64,000 bases of DNA from Pseudomonas guariconensis (lineage in GTDB: Bacteria; Pseudomonadota; Gammaproteobacteria; Pseudomonadales; Pseudomonadaceae), in the NCBI RefSeq assembly GCF_024127895.1, contig NZ_JAMYBK010000001.1, positions 475,817 through 539,816 on the forward strand, given 5' to 3'. A program made the translations under genes and the position numbers. Numbering within the stretch: position 1 is the stretch's first letter; the number at the start of each line of letters is the position of its first letter. Shown piece after piece: positions 27,322-36,671 of this stretch. Under the pieces are notes generated by a model. That model did not search any database and was not told the origin of the DNA. It saw only the letters and a list, made by a program, of their open reading frames with translations.

Positions 27322-28344
27322 CTAGGTCGTCAGCACCTGGCGCTCCCTGGCGCGCTTGGCCCTGGACACGCTGATTTCACCGGGCAGGGCGACGGCATTC
27401 TTGCTGGCAAGGACTTCGGCCATGACGCTGACCGCGATCTCGGCCGGTGTCTTGCTGCCGATGTAGATGCCGATAGGGCCATGCAGGCGCTTGAGCGACG
27501 CCTCGGTTTCGCCGAAATGCTCGATCAGGCGCTCGCGGCGCAGCTGGCTGTTGCGCCGCGAGCCAATCGCGCCAATGTAGAACGCCGGGCTGTGCAGGGC
27601 TTCGAGCAGGGCGAGGTCGTCGAGCTTGGGGTCGTGGCTGAGGGCGATGATGCAGGTGCGCTGGTCCGGGACGAAGGCCCTGACCACGTCATCTGGCATG
27701 CCGACGATCTGCTCGACGCCCGGCAGGTGCCAGCCGGCCTGGTGTTCGGGGCGGGGATCGCAGACCGACACGTTGAAACCGTTGAACAGGGCCATGGTCG
27801 CCAGGTACTCGGCCAGCGCACCGGCACCGATCAGCAGCATGCGATACCCTGGGCCGAGCGTATTGACCATGCGCTGCCCGTCGAAGCTGAACTGGTCTGG
27901 AACCGGGGTCGGGGTGAGGCTGACTTCGCCATTGGCCAGGTCCAGTTCGCGGCGTACCAGGTTGCCCGTGTCGAGGCTGGCGAGGAGTTCGTCCAGGCTG
28001 TCCACGGCCGGCTGGAACTCCAGGACCAGCTCCAGCGTACCGCCGCAGGGCAGGCCGAAGCGATGGGCCTCGTCGGCGCTGACACCATAGCGGACCACCT
28101 GCGGCAGGTCGCCGTGCATGCCGGGCCCGCCATAGGCCGTGGTGTGGCGGTGGATGAGATCGTCCTCGATGCAACCACCGGACACGCTGCCCACCACGCG
28201 CCCATCGCTGCGCAGCGCCATCATCGAGCCGACAGGCCGTGGCGACGAGCCCCAGGTGCGGGCAACGGTGGCCAGCAGGACGCGCTCGCCAGCGGCGAGC
28301 CAGTCGCGGGTGGTGCGCAGTACGAGCAGGTCGATGCTTTCCAT
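27322..28344 (-). CDS. XdhC/CoxI family molybdoenzyme maturation protein
   Basis: XdhC-type proteins bind molybdenum cofactor, help sulfurate it and insert it into xanthine-dehydrogenase-family enzymes. The 340-residue product starts MESIDLL and has the XdhC_CoxI segment TWGSSPRPVGSMMAL with VSGGCIEDDL, then a C-terminal Rossmann domain (LLIGAGALAEYLA and YIGAIGSRR). The frame is open further upstream, but that part antisenses nothing conserved and overlaps the Mo-subunit gene. It is the last gene of the minus-strand molybdenum hydroxylase set. Confidence 0.88.
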   Translation of the reverse strand: MESIDLLVLRTTRDWLAAGERVLLATVARTWGSSPRPVGSMMALRSDGRVVGSVSGGCIEDDLIHRHTTAYGGPGMHGDLPQVVRYGVSADEAHRFGLPCGGTLELVLEFQPAVDSLDELLASLDTGNLVRRELDLANGEVSLTPTPVPDQFSFDGQRMVNTLGPGYRMLLIGAGALAEYLATMALFNGFNVSVCDPRPEHQAGWHLPGVEQIVGMPDDVVRAFVPDQRTCIIALSHDPKLDDLALLEALHSPAFYIGAIGSRRNSQLRRERLIEHFGETEASLKRLHGPIGIYIGSKTPAEIAVSVMAEVLASKNAVALPGEISVSRAKRARERQVLTT

Positions 28345-28427
28345 GGGTGTCGCGAAGCCTCTATGGTGTCTGTGCTGGCTTGCGCGGCCTGCCAGCGGAT
28401 CTTGCGCATCAGCGATCGTCCAGCGCG

Positions 28428-30674
28428 TCAGCCGAACGTATGGCGGCTCAGCGGTATGCTGCGAATACGCTGGCCGGTCAGTTGCGCCACCGCATTGGCC
28501 ACGGCGGGCGCCACCGCTGGCAGCGGCGGTTCGCCGATGCCGCCCATCTTCGCGCCGCTCTCGACGATACGCACATGCACCCGGGCCATGCGCGACGGCG
28601 GCAGGATCGGGTACTGGTCGTAGTTGCGTGCCCGCGGCATGCCATCGCGCCACACCGCTTCCTCCAGCAGCGCTTGCGACAGGCCCAGGGCCACGGCCCC
28701 GTTGACCTGGGCCTCGATGATCGCTGGGTTGACGATGCTGCCCGGATCGATCGCCTGCCAGATGTCGTGGACCTTGACCTGGCCGTCGTCGATCGACACC
28801 TCGGCGATCACCGCCGCCTCCGAGCCGAACGGCGAGGCCATGGCCACGCCACGGGCGCGCTTGCTGCCGTCCTCGGCGGTGAACGGGCCGCGTTTCCAGC
28901 CCCCGGACAGCTCGCCGACCGCCTGCAGCAGGTCGCTCAGGCGCGGGTTGTCGCGCAGTAGGTGCAGGCGCAGCTCGAAGGGGTCGTGACCGCCTTTGTC
29001 GGCCAATTCGTCGAGAAAGGCCTCGTAGAAGAAGTCGTTCAAGGAGTTACCCACGGAGCGCCAGTAGCCGAGCATGGCAGGCCCTTTGACGTAGACCTGG
29101 GCGATGCGCTTGTTGGCGATGGCATAGGCCTTGCCCGCCAGCCCTTCGAGCGCACTGGGGTCGAGTTTCTCGCCCTGCTTGCCGGCGATGGCTTCGGTAG
29201 GGCCTTCGGTGGCGCTCACGGCTTCCAGGGCCACCGGCAGGCCTTTGTCATCCAGCCCGGCGCGGAACTTGACCACGGCCATGGGGCGCAGGACATCGCG
29301 CAAGAACTCCTCCTCGCGGCTCCAGATCACCTTGACCGGGCGGCCGACCGCCTTGGCCAGCGTGATCGCCTGCGGGTAGGGATTGGCCGAGTCGTAAAGA
29401 AAATGCCGGCCGAAGAAGCCCCCCAGCAAGGGCGAGTGCAGGGTGATCCGCGCAGGCTCGAGCCCGGTGCGCTTGGCGATGTCGTCGCGGAACATGTCTG
29501 GCGCCTGGTTGGGCAGCCAGACCTCCAGCGAGCCGTCAGGGTTGAAGCGTGCCGTCGCTGACGGTGGCTCCAGCTGGGCATGGTTGAGGTACTGGTTATG
29601 GTAGGTGGCCTCGACCGTGGTCTTGGCGCTGGCCAGGGCAGCAGCCACATCGCCTTCCTTCTCGTCGTCGCGCCCTGGGCCGGGCTGGGCGGCCAGGTGC
29701 TCGCGCCAGGCGTCGCTGGAAAAGTCCTTGGGCATCGGCCGCACCTTCGAGTCCGGGCCCGGCTCCTGCCAGTCGACCTGCAGCGCCTCTGCTGCGCGTT
29801 TGGCATGCCACCAGCGTTCGGCGACCACCGCCACCGCGCCTGGCAACTGGTGCACCGAATGCACGCCCTTCATGGCCTTGACCTGCGCTGCGTTGCGCAG
29901 GCCGCCGACGGTCATGCCCAGGCGCGGTGCGTGCTGCACGGCGGCATGCAGCATGCCGTCGACCTTGATGTCGATGCTGTACTGGGCCTTGCCGGTGGAC
30001 TTGTCGTAGGCATCGACGCGCTTGACCGGCTTGCCGATCCAGCGGAACTGGCTGGGGTCGCGCAGCTTGACGGTGGCCGGGTCCGGCACGGGCAGGTCCA
30101 TGGCGCGCTCGGCCAGTTCGCCATAGCTGATGGTACGGCCCGAGGCGGCATGGACCACCTTGCCGGGCTCGGTGGAGAGCTCACCCAGCGGCACGCCGAA
30201 GTGCTCGGCGCCGGTCTGCAGCAACATGTTCCGGGCCAGGGCGCCGAGGCGGCGCATGGTCGGGTAGCTCATGCGTACTGACATGCTGCCTCCGGTGATG
30301 CGCATGCCGTTCTCCATGACCACGTAGGCCTCGCCGGGCGGTGCACTCTCGACCAGGAAGGTGGCCGGGTCGGCATCCAGTTCTTCGCCGACGATCTGCG
30401 CCATCGAGGTGTAGGTCCCCTGGCCGCCCTCCATGAACGGGCTGAGCAGGCGCACGGTGTTGTCCGGGCGGATCTCCAGGAAGGCAGGCACCTGGGTGCC
30501 ACGCTCGGTGGTCGCGGCGGCGGCCTGCACACGGGCCGACCCCAGTGGCAGGCCGAAACCCAGTACCAGCGCACCCACGGCGGTGCCGGCGAGAAAGCGT
30601 CGGCGGGACAGGTTGACGGTTTCGCCCACGGGCAGGTGCAGCAGGTCTTCAGGGGTTTCGATGCGCGTCTTCAT
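28428..30674 (-). CDS. Tat-exported molybdopterin hydroxylase large subunit (isoquinoline 1-oxidoreductase/aldehyde oxidase type)
   Basis: The 748-residue precursor has a twin-arginine signal (SRRRFLAGTAVGALVLGFG, residues 23-41), so the enzyme is likely periplasmic. Molybdopterin contacts appear in GGFFGRHFLYD and LPGYWRS-like MLGYWRSVGNS. The catalytic Glu lies in GGIGEPPLPAVAPA near the C-terminus. The family hydroxylates N-heterocycles or oxidises aldehydes. Its stop is 83 bases before the xdhC-type start, and its start codon overlaps the 2Fe-2S subunit stop. A cytochrome c subunit, present in some relatives, is not encoded nearby. Confidence 0.9.
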   Translation of the reverse strand: MKTRIETPEDLLHLPVGETVNLSRRRFLAGTAVGALVLGFGLPLGSARVQAAAATTERGTQVPAFLEIRPDNTVRLLSPFMEGGQGTYTSMAQIVGEELDADPATFLVESAPPGEAYVVMENGMRITGGSMSVRMSYPTMRRLGALARNMLLQTGAEHFGVPLGELSTEPGKVVHAASGRTISYGELAERAMDLPVPDPATVKLRDPSQFRWIGKPVKRVDAYDKSTGKAQYSIDIKVDGMLHAAVQHAPRLGMTVGGLRNAAQVKAMKGVHSVHQLPGAVAVVAERWWHAKRAAEALQVDWQEPGPDSKVRPMPKDFSSDAWREHLAAQPGPGRDDEKEGDVAAALASAKTTVEATYHNQYLNHAQLEPPSATARFNPDGSLEVWLPNQAPDMFRDDIAKRTGLEPARITLHSPLLGGFFGRHFLYDSANPYPQAITLAKAVGRPVKVIWSREEEFLRDVLRPMAVVKFRAGLDDKGLPVALEAVSATEGPTEAIAGKQGEKLDPSALEGLAGKAYAIANKRIAQVYVKGPAMLGYWRSVGNSLNDFFYEAFLDELADKGGHDPFELRLHLLRDNPRLSDLLQAVGELSGGWKRGPFTAEDGSKRARGVAMASPFGSEAAVIAEVSIDDGQVKVHDIWQAIDPGSIVNPAIIEAQVNGAVALGLSQALLEEAVWRDGMPRARNYDQYPILPPSRMARVHVRIVESGAKMGGIGEPPLPAVAPAVANAVAQLTGQRIRSIPLSRHTFG

Positions 30675-31129
30675 CAGGCCTTACCCCCTTGGACCAGGTC
30701 ATGCATGGCGGCATGAATGGCGTTGTAGGTGCCGCAGCGGCAGAGGTTGACCATCGCGGCGTCGATCTGCTCGTCGCTGGGCCTTGGCGTGTGCTTGAGC
30801 AGCGCGGTCGCCGCCATCACCTGGCCAGACTGGCAATAGCCGCACTGGGCCACCTGGTGCTCGACCCACGCGGCCACGACCCGTTTGCCCACCTCGTCGG
30901 CTTCGATCGCTTCGATGGTGGTCACCTCACGCCCGACCACAGCGGCCGCCGGGGTGACACAGGCACGCACGACGTTGCCATCGACCAGCACCGAGCAGGC
31001 GCCGCACTGGGCGAGGCCACAGCCATACTTGGTGCCGGTCAGCCCCAGGTCGTCGCGAATCACCCACAACAAGGGCGTGTCGGCCTCGGCATCGACCTGA
31101 TAGGTCCGTTGGTTGATTTTCAGCTCCAT
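30674..31129 (-). CDS. 2Fe-2S subunit of the molybdenum hydroxylase
   Basis: The 151-residue protein has both clusters of the xanthine oxidase family. The plant-ferredoxin type uses C37, C42, C45 and C57 (CGLAQCGAC...C). The all-alpha type uses C96, C99, C130 and C132 (CGYCQSG...CRC). It passes electrons from the Mo subunit encoded directly downstream. It has no signal peptide, so it probably rides out of the cell with the Tat partner. Confidence 0.94.
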   Translation of the reverse strand: MELKINQRTYQVDAEADTPLLWVIRDDLGLTGTKYGCGLAQCGACSVLVDGNVVRACVTPAAAVVGREVTTIEAIEADEVGKRVVAAWVEHQVAQCGYCQSGQVMAATALLKHTPRPSDEQIDAAMVNLCRCGTYNAIHAAMHDLVQGGKA

Positions 31130-31240
31130 GGCTCACCCGTAATCAGTCGGTTGATGTGTCGATTTTTCTTGTAGGGAGGAGGGCCAAGCACGCCCAATCC
31201 CGAAACGCTAGCACAGCGTCGCTGGGCCAAGGCCTAGCCG

Positions 31241-31263
31241 CCATCGCTAGGACCTAGCGATGG
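31241..31263. promoter_or_regulatory. 23-base palindrome, candidate LysR operator
   Basis: CCATCGCTAGG (31241-31251) and its exact complement CCTAGCGATGG (31253-31263) are separated by one base. A one-base loop makes a hairpin unlikely, so a protein site is more plausible. It lies 112 bases upstream of the 2Fe-2S gene and 25 bases after the stop of the LysR gene. Confidence 0.6.
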
Positions 31264-31287
31264 GATTGATAAATCGCCTGCGCAGCT

Positions 31288-32181
31288 TCAATCCGCCAGC
31301 CGCAAGGCGTCGATCACCACCTGCATGGCCCGCGAGGTTTCCCGGTGCGCGGCGTAATAGAGGTGAAAGCCCGGAAAGCTGCGCCACCACTGCTCCAGCA
31401 CCGGCAGGGCGCGCCCGGACTCCAGGTGCGGTCGGGCCAGGTCCTCGGGCACATAGGCCAGGCCATGGCCATCGAGCGCCGCATTGAGCACCTGGTAGAT
31501 GCCATTGAACACCAGGCGGCCCGGCACGCGCACGTTCATCTCCTGCTCGCCGTGCTTGAGTTCCCAGGCATAGAGGTTGCCGTGGGTGGGCAGGCGTAGG
31601 TTGATGCACGCGTGCGTCATCAGGTCGGCAGGGGTTCGGGGGCGCTCGCGGGTGGCGAAGTAAGCGGGCGTGCCGATGATGGCCATGCCGAAGGGCGGGC
31701 CGATGGGCACCGCGCAGATGTTCTTGGCCAAGCCGTCGCCGAGCCGTACGCCAAAGTCGAAGCGGCCCTGGACGATATCGGTGAAGGCATAGTCGGCGTG
31801 CAGTTCCAGGTGCAGCCGCGGATGCTGGGCCAGGACTGGTGCCAGCTTGGGCCACAGCAGTGTGTCGATGGCATGGTCGCTGGCCGTGATACGCAAGGTG
31901 CCGCTGACCGTGTCGCCGAACTCGGCCACGGCGTGCAATTGCGCTTCGATGGCTTCGAGCCTGGGCGCCACCGAGGCGAGCAGACGCTCGCCCGCCTCGG
32001 TCACCGACACGCTGCGGGTGGTGCGCGTCAGCAGGCGCACGCCCATCTGCGCCTCCAGGGTGCGGATGGTGTGGCTGAGCATCGACTGCGACATGCCCAG
32101 TTGCGCGGCGGCACGGGTGAAGCTGCGTTCACGCGCCACGGCGACCAGGGCCAGCAATTGGCTGTAGGGCTCCTTGGCCAT
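31288..32181 (-). CDS. LysR-family transcriptional regulator (of the Mo hydroxylase set)
   Basis: The 297-residue protein has an N-terminal HTH (SFTRAAAQLGMSQSMLSHTI) and a substrate-binding-type effector domain with QGRFDFGVRLGDGLAKN. It lies upstream of and in the same direction as the 2Fe-2S/Mo/XdhC genes, with a palindrome in the gap, so it is the obvious candidate regulator. It belongs to the same subgroup as the proteins at 24770 and 32410 (shared DAGVRLG and CINLR/CINIR segments). Confidence 0.9.
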   Translation of the reverse strand: MAKEPYSQLLALVAVARERSFTRAAAQLGMSQSMLSHTIRTLEAQMGVRLLTRTTRSVSVTEAGERLLASVAPRLEAIEAQLHAVAEFGDTVSGTLRITASDHAIDTLLWPKLAPVLAQHPRLHLELHADYAFTDIVQGRFDFGVRLGDGLAKNICAVPIGPPFGMAIIGTPAYFATRERPRTPADLMTHACINLRLPTHGNLYAWELKHGEQEMNVRVPGRLVFNGIYQVLNAALDGHGLAYVPEDLARPHLESGRALPVLEQWWRSFPGFHLYYAAHRETSRAMQVVIDALRLAD

Positions 32182-32409
32182 TGGCCGGTCTCCTCGGGTT
32201 GGCTGTTCCAGTGTAATGGGCGCTGACGTGGCCTGCCTCAGGGGCGGGCTGGCGGCGTCGGTCGGTGCCCCTGGGGAGCGCAGGGGGAGGGCTGGGTGAT
32301 GTTCATTGGCTTCGCGGCCTGGAAATACGACAGGCGGTAGAGTCTAGGTATCAGCGGGGTCAATAAAAACCCGCATAAAGCGCATGTAGCTATGTATCAG
32401 ATTGATAAG

Positions 32410-33312
32410 TCAGTCGAGACGCAAGGCGCCAATCAGCAACGCCATGGCACCGGAAGGCTGTCGGCGGCTGGGGTAGTACAGGTGCAGGCCCGGCCACACC
32501 GGGCACCAGTCGTCGAGCAGGCTGATCAGGTCGCCGGCCTGCAGGTGGGCGGCCAGCAGCTCCTCGGGCAGGTAGGCGACCCCCAACCCGGCCAGGGCGG
32601 CGTCGAGAATATCGAAGGTGGTGTTGAACACCAGCTGGCCTTCGACCTTGAGGTTCAGCGAGCGTCCTTCTTTGCTGAATTCCCAGGGCCACAGGTTGCC
32701 ATGGGTGGGCAGGCGGATATTGATGCAGTTGTGCTGCAGCAGGTCCTCGGGCACTTGCGGTGCGCCATGGCGCGCCAGGTACGCCTTGCTGGCCACCACG
32801 GCGAATCGTGCATCGGGGGCGATGCGTACCGCGATCATGTCCTGTGCCAACGATTCACCCAGGCGCACGCCAGCATCGAAGCGCTCGGCGACGATATCGA
32901 CGAACCCGTTGTCGGTGAACAGCTCGACCTTGATGCCGGGGTACTGGGGCAGGAACTGCTTGAGCTTGCTCATCAGTACCGTGCGCACCGCATGGTCCGA
33001 GGCGGTGATGCGGATCGTTCCGGTGGGGCTGTCGCGCAGGTCGTTCATGGCCTCGAGCTCGCCGTCGATCATTGCCATCTCCGGCGCCACCGTGCGCAGC
33101 AGTTGTTCGCCAGCCTCGGTGGGCGTGACGGTCCGTGAGTTGCGCACCAGCAGGCGGGCCCCCAGCCGCGTTTCGAGGGTGCGCACCGCGTGGCTGACGG
33201 CAGTCTGCGACATGCCCAGGCGGGCTGCGGCCTTGGTGAAGCTGCGCTCGCGGGCCACTTCGAAAAAGATCGGCAAGCCGGTGAAGGCGTCGCGCAGAGA
33301 CTTGTGCTCCAT
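32410..33312 (-). CDS. LysR-family transcriptional regulator, target unknown
   Basis: The 300-residue protein has the HTH SFTKAAARLGMSQTAVSHAV and an effector domain with VAERFDAGVRLGESLAQD and HNCINIRLPTHGNLWPWEF. It is closely similar to the LysR protein encoded at 31288 (for example CINxRLPTHGNL in both), so the two may have arisen by duplication. It is not next to a divergent target gene. The flanking genes are also LysR regulators. Confidence 0.88.
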   Translation of the reverse strand: MEHKSLRDAFTGLPIFFEVARERSFTKAAARLGMSQTAVSHAVRTLETRLGARLLVRNSRTVTPTEAGEQLLRTVAPEMAMIDGELEAMNDLRDSPTGTIRITASDHAVRTVLMSKLKQFLPQYPGIKVELFTDNGFVDIVAERFDAGVRLGESLAQDMIAVRIAPDARFAVVASKAYLARHGAPQVPEDLLQHNCINIRLPTHGNLWPWEFSKEGRSLNLKVEGQLVFNTTFDILDAALAGLGVAYLPEELLAAHLQAGDLISLLDDWCPVWPGLHLYYPSRRQPSGAMALLIGALRLD

Positions 33313-33417
33313 GAGTGATGACCTCAGTGGCGTGGGGCAGGGGGCAACGTACGTGATTGGTGGGAAGTTTTGTAGTCCTGGCAGAGGCAGTGTCGGCTAT
33401 CCCGCCAACCCACGGGA

Positions 33418-34338
33418 TCAATAATTGAAGTCATGGCCCAACTGCCCCTGTACCCAATCGAGGAACTGTCGAACCGTCGACGACTCGGCATGCCCGCGCG
33501 GAAAGACAAGATGATGCGCGCTAACCGGGGTCGCCAGCTCTTCTGCGAATACGGGCACCAACTCGCCACGAGCGATGTAATCCTGGGCAAGAAGCGAACT
33601 CTCCAACGCGAAACCGTAGCCATGGCTCGCCGCCTCCAGGCTCATGTAGGAACGGTCGAAGCTGAGTGCAAACGGCGCCTGGGGAAGCGTTACGCCTTGC
33701 TGGGCGAACCATTGAGGCCACTGGACCAATGCCGCCTCCGAGAGGATCAGGTTTTGCCCCAACAGGTCACTGGGCTGCGTGATTGGCGTGCGCGCGAGCA
33801 GTGTCGGCGCGGCCAGTACCGTCGCGCGCTCGTGTCGAATGGTGCGCACTTCCAGGCTGGGCCAATTGGGATAGCCATGGCGGATATCGAGGTCAAGCTG
33901 GTGGCGACCGAAGTGCAGCGACTCGTACGAGCAGGACAGGTTGATCTGGATGTCTGGATGGCAGGTGCGAAAATGTTCGAGGCGCGGTAGGAGCCAGAGC
34001 AGGCCGAAGCTAGGCGCGGAGTGAAGGCGCAGACAATCGAAGCCGACCGAGCTGCCGGCACGCTCGGTGGCGCTCGCCAAGCTCTGCAGAATGCCTGAAA
34101 CGTCACGCAGGTATTGCTTCCCGGCAGGTGTCAAGGAGACGCCGCGGGCCTCTCGGATGAACAAGGGGCGCCCGATCAGCGCTTCCAGGTTCGCGATCTG
34201 GTGACTGACGGCTGATGGGGTGATGTTCAACTGCTCGGCCGCTCGGGCAACGTTTCCAAAGCGTGCCACTTGCTCGAAGGACTGAATTGCTTTCAGCGCA
34301 GGGATCTGGGGCGGCTTTCTGAGTGAATCCTGGTTCAT
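33418..34338 (-). CDS. GcvA-type LysR regulator divergent from the SDR/transketolase operon
   Basis: The 306-residue protein starts MNQDSLRKPP (GGAAAG upstream) and has the GcvA-subgroup HTH PALKAIQSFEQVARFGNVARAAEQLNITPSAVSHQI (about residues 12-46). The effector domain has RHQLDLDIRHGYPNW. It faces the operon that starts at 34533 and probably controls it, with a dyad at 34408 as a possible site. Confidence 0.9.
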   Translation of the reverse strand: MNQDSLRKPPQIPALKAIQSFEQVARFGNVARAAEQLNITPSAVSHQIANLEALIGRPLFIREARGVSLTPAGKQYLRDVSGILQSLASATERAGSSVGFDCLRLHSAPSFGLLWLLPRLEHFRTCHPDIQINLSCSYESLHFGRHQLDLDIRHGYPNWPSLEVRTIRHERATVLAAPTLLARTPITQPSDLLGQNLILSEAALVQWPQWFAQQGVTLPQAPFALSFDRSYMSLEAASHGYGFALESSLLAQDYIARGELVPVFAEELATPVSAHHLVFPRGHAESSTVRQFLDWVQGQLGHDFNY

Positions 34339-34407
34339 GATCTTTCCTGAAAGCAACGGCTGTGACAGAGGTTTTTACTCTGCACGGATAACTGCCTACA
34401 AGACAGG

Positions 34408-34424
34408 GCTGAATTTTTTTCAGC
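34408..34424. promoter_or_regulatory. Dyad in the LysR/SDR divergent region
   Basis: GCTGAA (34408-34413) and TTCAGC (34419-34424) flank five T residues and contain a T-N11-A pattern. It lies 109 bases before the SDR start and 70 bases before the LysR start, where a LysR site is expected. The T-rich centre could also be chance. Confidence 0.4.
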
Positions 34425-34532
34425 ATCGGATGAGGTGCACTGCGTTGCTGCTCCCTCGCGCCTGCATGAAGCTGTGGCCATCGGTTCTGTGTGAACCGCC
34501 GCTCACGACAATAATCATCCGGAGCACTGCCC

Positions 34533-35282
34533 ATGCTACTCGAAGGAAAATTCGCAATCGTCACCGGTGCCGCCTCTGCCCGCGGGATCGGCCGCGCGAC
34601 CGCCCAAGCGTTTGTGGACCAAGGTGCCAAGGTCGCAATACTGGACATCGATGCGCAAGCGGCATCCGACGCCGCCGCGACACTCGGGGAAGGCCACATT
34701 GGAATTGCCGTGAACGTCGCCGATGAAGCACAGGTACGCGACGCCGTGGCGCAAGTGCTGGCCCATTTCGGCCGGATCGATGTACTGGTCAACAATGCCG
34801 GCATCACTCAGCCGGTGAAGACACTGGAAATCACCGGTCCTGACTATGACCGTATCCTCGATGTGAACCTGCGAGGTACGTTGTTGATGTCACAGGCGGT
34901 CATCCCGTCGATGCGTGCCCAAGGTTCCGGCAGCATCATTTGCATGTCTTCCGTCTCTGCCCAGCGCGGGGGCGGCATCTTCGGTGGTCCTCACTACAGT
35001 GCAGCCAAAGCCGGCGTGCTTGGCCTGGGCAAAGCGATGGCCCGCGAGCTTGGCCCGGACAACGTACGGGTCAATTCGATCACCCCTGGCCTGATCCATA
35101 CCGATATCACCGGCGGACTGATGCAAGACGAACGCCGTCACGCCATCATCGAGGGGATTGCGCTTGGCCGGCTCGGTGAGGCGCGCGATGTCGCCAATGC
35201 AGCATTGTTCTTGGCCAGCGATTTGTCGAGCTATCTGACGGGCATCACCTTGGACGTCAATGGTGGGATGCTGATCCACTAG
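34533..35282 (+). CDS. SDR-family oxidoreductase
   Basis: The 249-residue protein has the Rossmann glycine motif TGAASARGIGRA (about residues 11-22), VNNAGI, the catalytic Ser (SSVSAQ) and YSAAK, with the C-terminal pattern LTGITLDVNGGMLI. An NAD(P)-dependent alcohol or polyol dehydrogenase is likely. It is the first gene of a four-gene operon with a transporter and split transketolase, so its product may be a ketose or keto-acid. Confidence 0.92.
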   Translation: MLLEGKFAIVTGAASARGIGRATAQAFVDQGAKVAILDIDAQAASDAAATLGEGHIGIAVNVADEAQVRDAVAQVLAHFGRIDVLVNNAGITQPVKTLEITGPDYDRILDVNLRGTLLMSQAVIPSMRAQGSGSIICMSSVSAQRGGGIFGGPHYSAAKAGVLGLGKAMARELGPDNVRVNSITPGLIHTDITGGLMQDERRHAIIEGIALGRLGEARDVANAALFLASDLSSYLTGITLDVNGGMLIH

Positions 35283-35354
35283 CCGTCCCGCCGTGTTCTG
35301 TATCTGAGCCCGGCCTGTTCCGGGCCATCAATAACAACAAGAGATCAGATCGAC

Positions 35355-36653
35355 ATGACCATATTGACGCTCGACGCGGCCTCGGCCGCGCGCAGCAGTG
35401 CCTACCGCAAGACGGCCTGGCGATTGATGCCTTTTCTCATGCTCTGCTACCTGTGTGCCTACCTGGACCGGGTGAATGTCGGTTTCGCCAAGCTCCAGAT
35501 GATGGATGACCTGGCGCTTTCCGAGGCGGTATACGGGTTGGGTGCCGGGATGTTCTTCATCGGCTATTTCCTGTGCGAGGTACCGAGCAACATCATTCTG
35601 CACAAGGTCGGCGCGCGACGTTGGATCGCCCGTATCATGATCACCTGGGGCATCATTTCGGCGATGTTCGCTTTCGTCGAAACGGCCTGGCAGTTCTACC
35701 TCCTGCGCTTTTTGCTCGGCGTCGCCGAGGCGGGGCTTGCCCCCGGCCTGCTGTTGTACCTGACCTACTGGTTCCCCTCTTACCGACGGGCGAAGATGAC
35801 CGCCCTGTGGTTCATCGCCATCCCGCTTTCGGGCATGGTCGGCGGGCCTCTGTCGGGCTGGATCATGGAACGCTTCGCCGGCGTGCAGGGCTGGGCCGGC
35901 TGGCAGTGGATGTTCGTGCTGGAAGCCATCCCTACCGTCCTGGTGGGTATCCTGGTACTGAGCTACTTGAAGGATGGCGTCGAGCAGGCCCATTGGCTCA
36001 GTGACGACGAAAAGGCCCTGGTGCGCAAGGAGCTGGCTGAAGACGAGCGGTGCAAGGTAGAGCATGGATCGGTGGCCGACTTCATCCGCGACCGTCGGCT
36101 GTGGCTGCTGGCCGGTATCTACTTCTGCGTCGTGATGGGCCAGTATGCGATCACCTTCTGGCTGCCGACACTGGTGCGCAATGCGGGGGTGAGCGAACCC
36201 TTGCACATCGGTTTGCTGACCAGCATCCCCTACCTGTGCGCCATCGTTGCGATGCTGCTGGCCGGACGCAGCGGCGATCGCCACCGCGAACGGCGTTGGC
36301 ATCTCGCGATCCCCATGTTGCTTGGCGCGCTGGGCCTGAGCCTTGCCGCAGCCCTGGGCAGCAACCTCACCCTGTCGATCCTTGGCCTCTGTCTCGCTGC
36401 GGCTGGGGTCCTGTCCGCGTCGTCGCTGTTCTGGATGCTGCCTACCACATTGCTGGGCGGTGTATCGGCTGCGGCGGGTATCGCTGCGATCAACAGCTTC
36501 GCCAACCTTGCCGGCTTTTGCTCCCCCTACCTGATCGGGTGGGTCACTACGGCCCTGGGTAGCAATGCCATCGGCATGTACCTGATCACCGGCGTGCTGA
36601 TGGGTGGTGCCCTCCTGGTGTTCCGCGTACCGGCAAACCTGGTCAATCGTTGA
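35355..36653 (+). CDS. MFS transporter, anion:cation symporter (ACS) family
   Basis: The 432-residue protein has 12 predicted membrane segments and the ACS signature near the start (CAYLDRVNVGFAKLQM). These transporters usually import organic acids such as sugar acids, tartrate or phthalate. Its place between a dehydrogenase and a transketolase suggests that the operon substrate is an anionic sugar derivative. It is 72 bases after the SDR gene and 18 bases before the transketolase genes. Confidence 0.92.
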   Translation: MTILTLDAASAARSSAYRKTAWRLMPFLMLCYLCAYLDRVNVGFAKLQMMDDLALSEAVYGLGAGMFFIGYFLCEVPSNIILHKVGARRWIARIMITWGIISAMFAFVETAWQFYLLRFLLGVAEAGLAPGLLLYLTYWFPSYRRAKMTALWFIAIPLSGMVGGPLSGWIMERFAGVQGWAGWQWMFVLEAIPTVLVGILVLSYLKDGVEQAHWLSDDEKALVRKELAEDERCKVEHGSVADFIRDRRLWLLAGIYFCVVMGQYAITFWLPTLVRNAGVSEPLHIGLLTSIPYLCAIVAMLLAGRSGDRHRERRWHLAIPMLLGALGLSLAAALGSNLTLSILGLCLAAAGVLSASSLFWMLPTTLLGGVSAAAGIAAINSFANLAGFCSPYLIGWVTTALGSNAIGMYLITGVLMGGALLVFRVPANLVNR

Positions 36654-36671
36654 TTCAACAAGGAGTCACTC

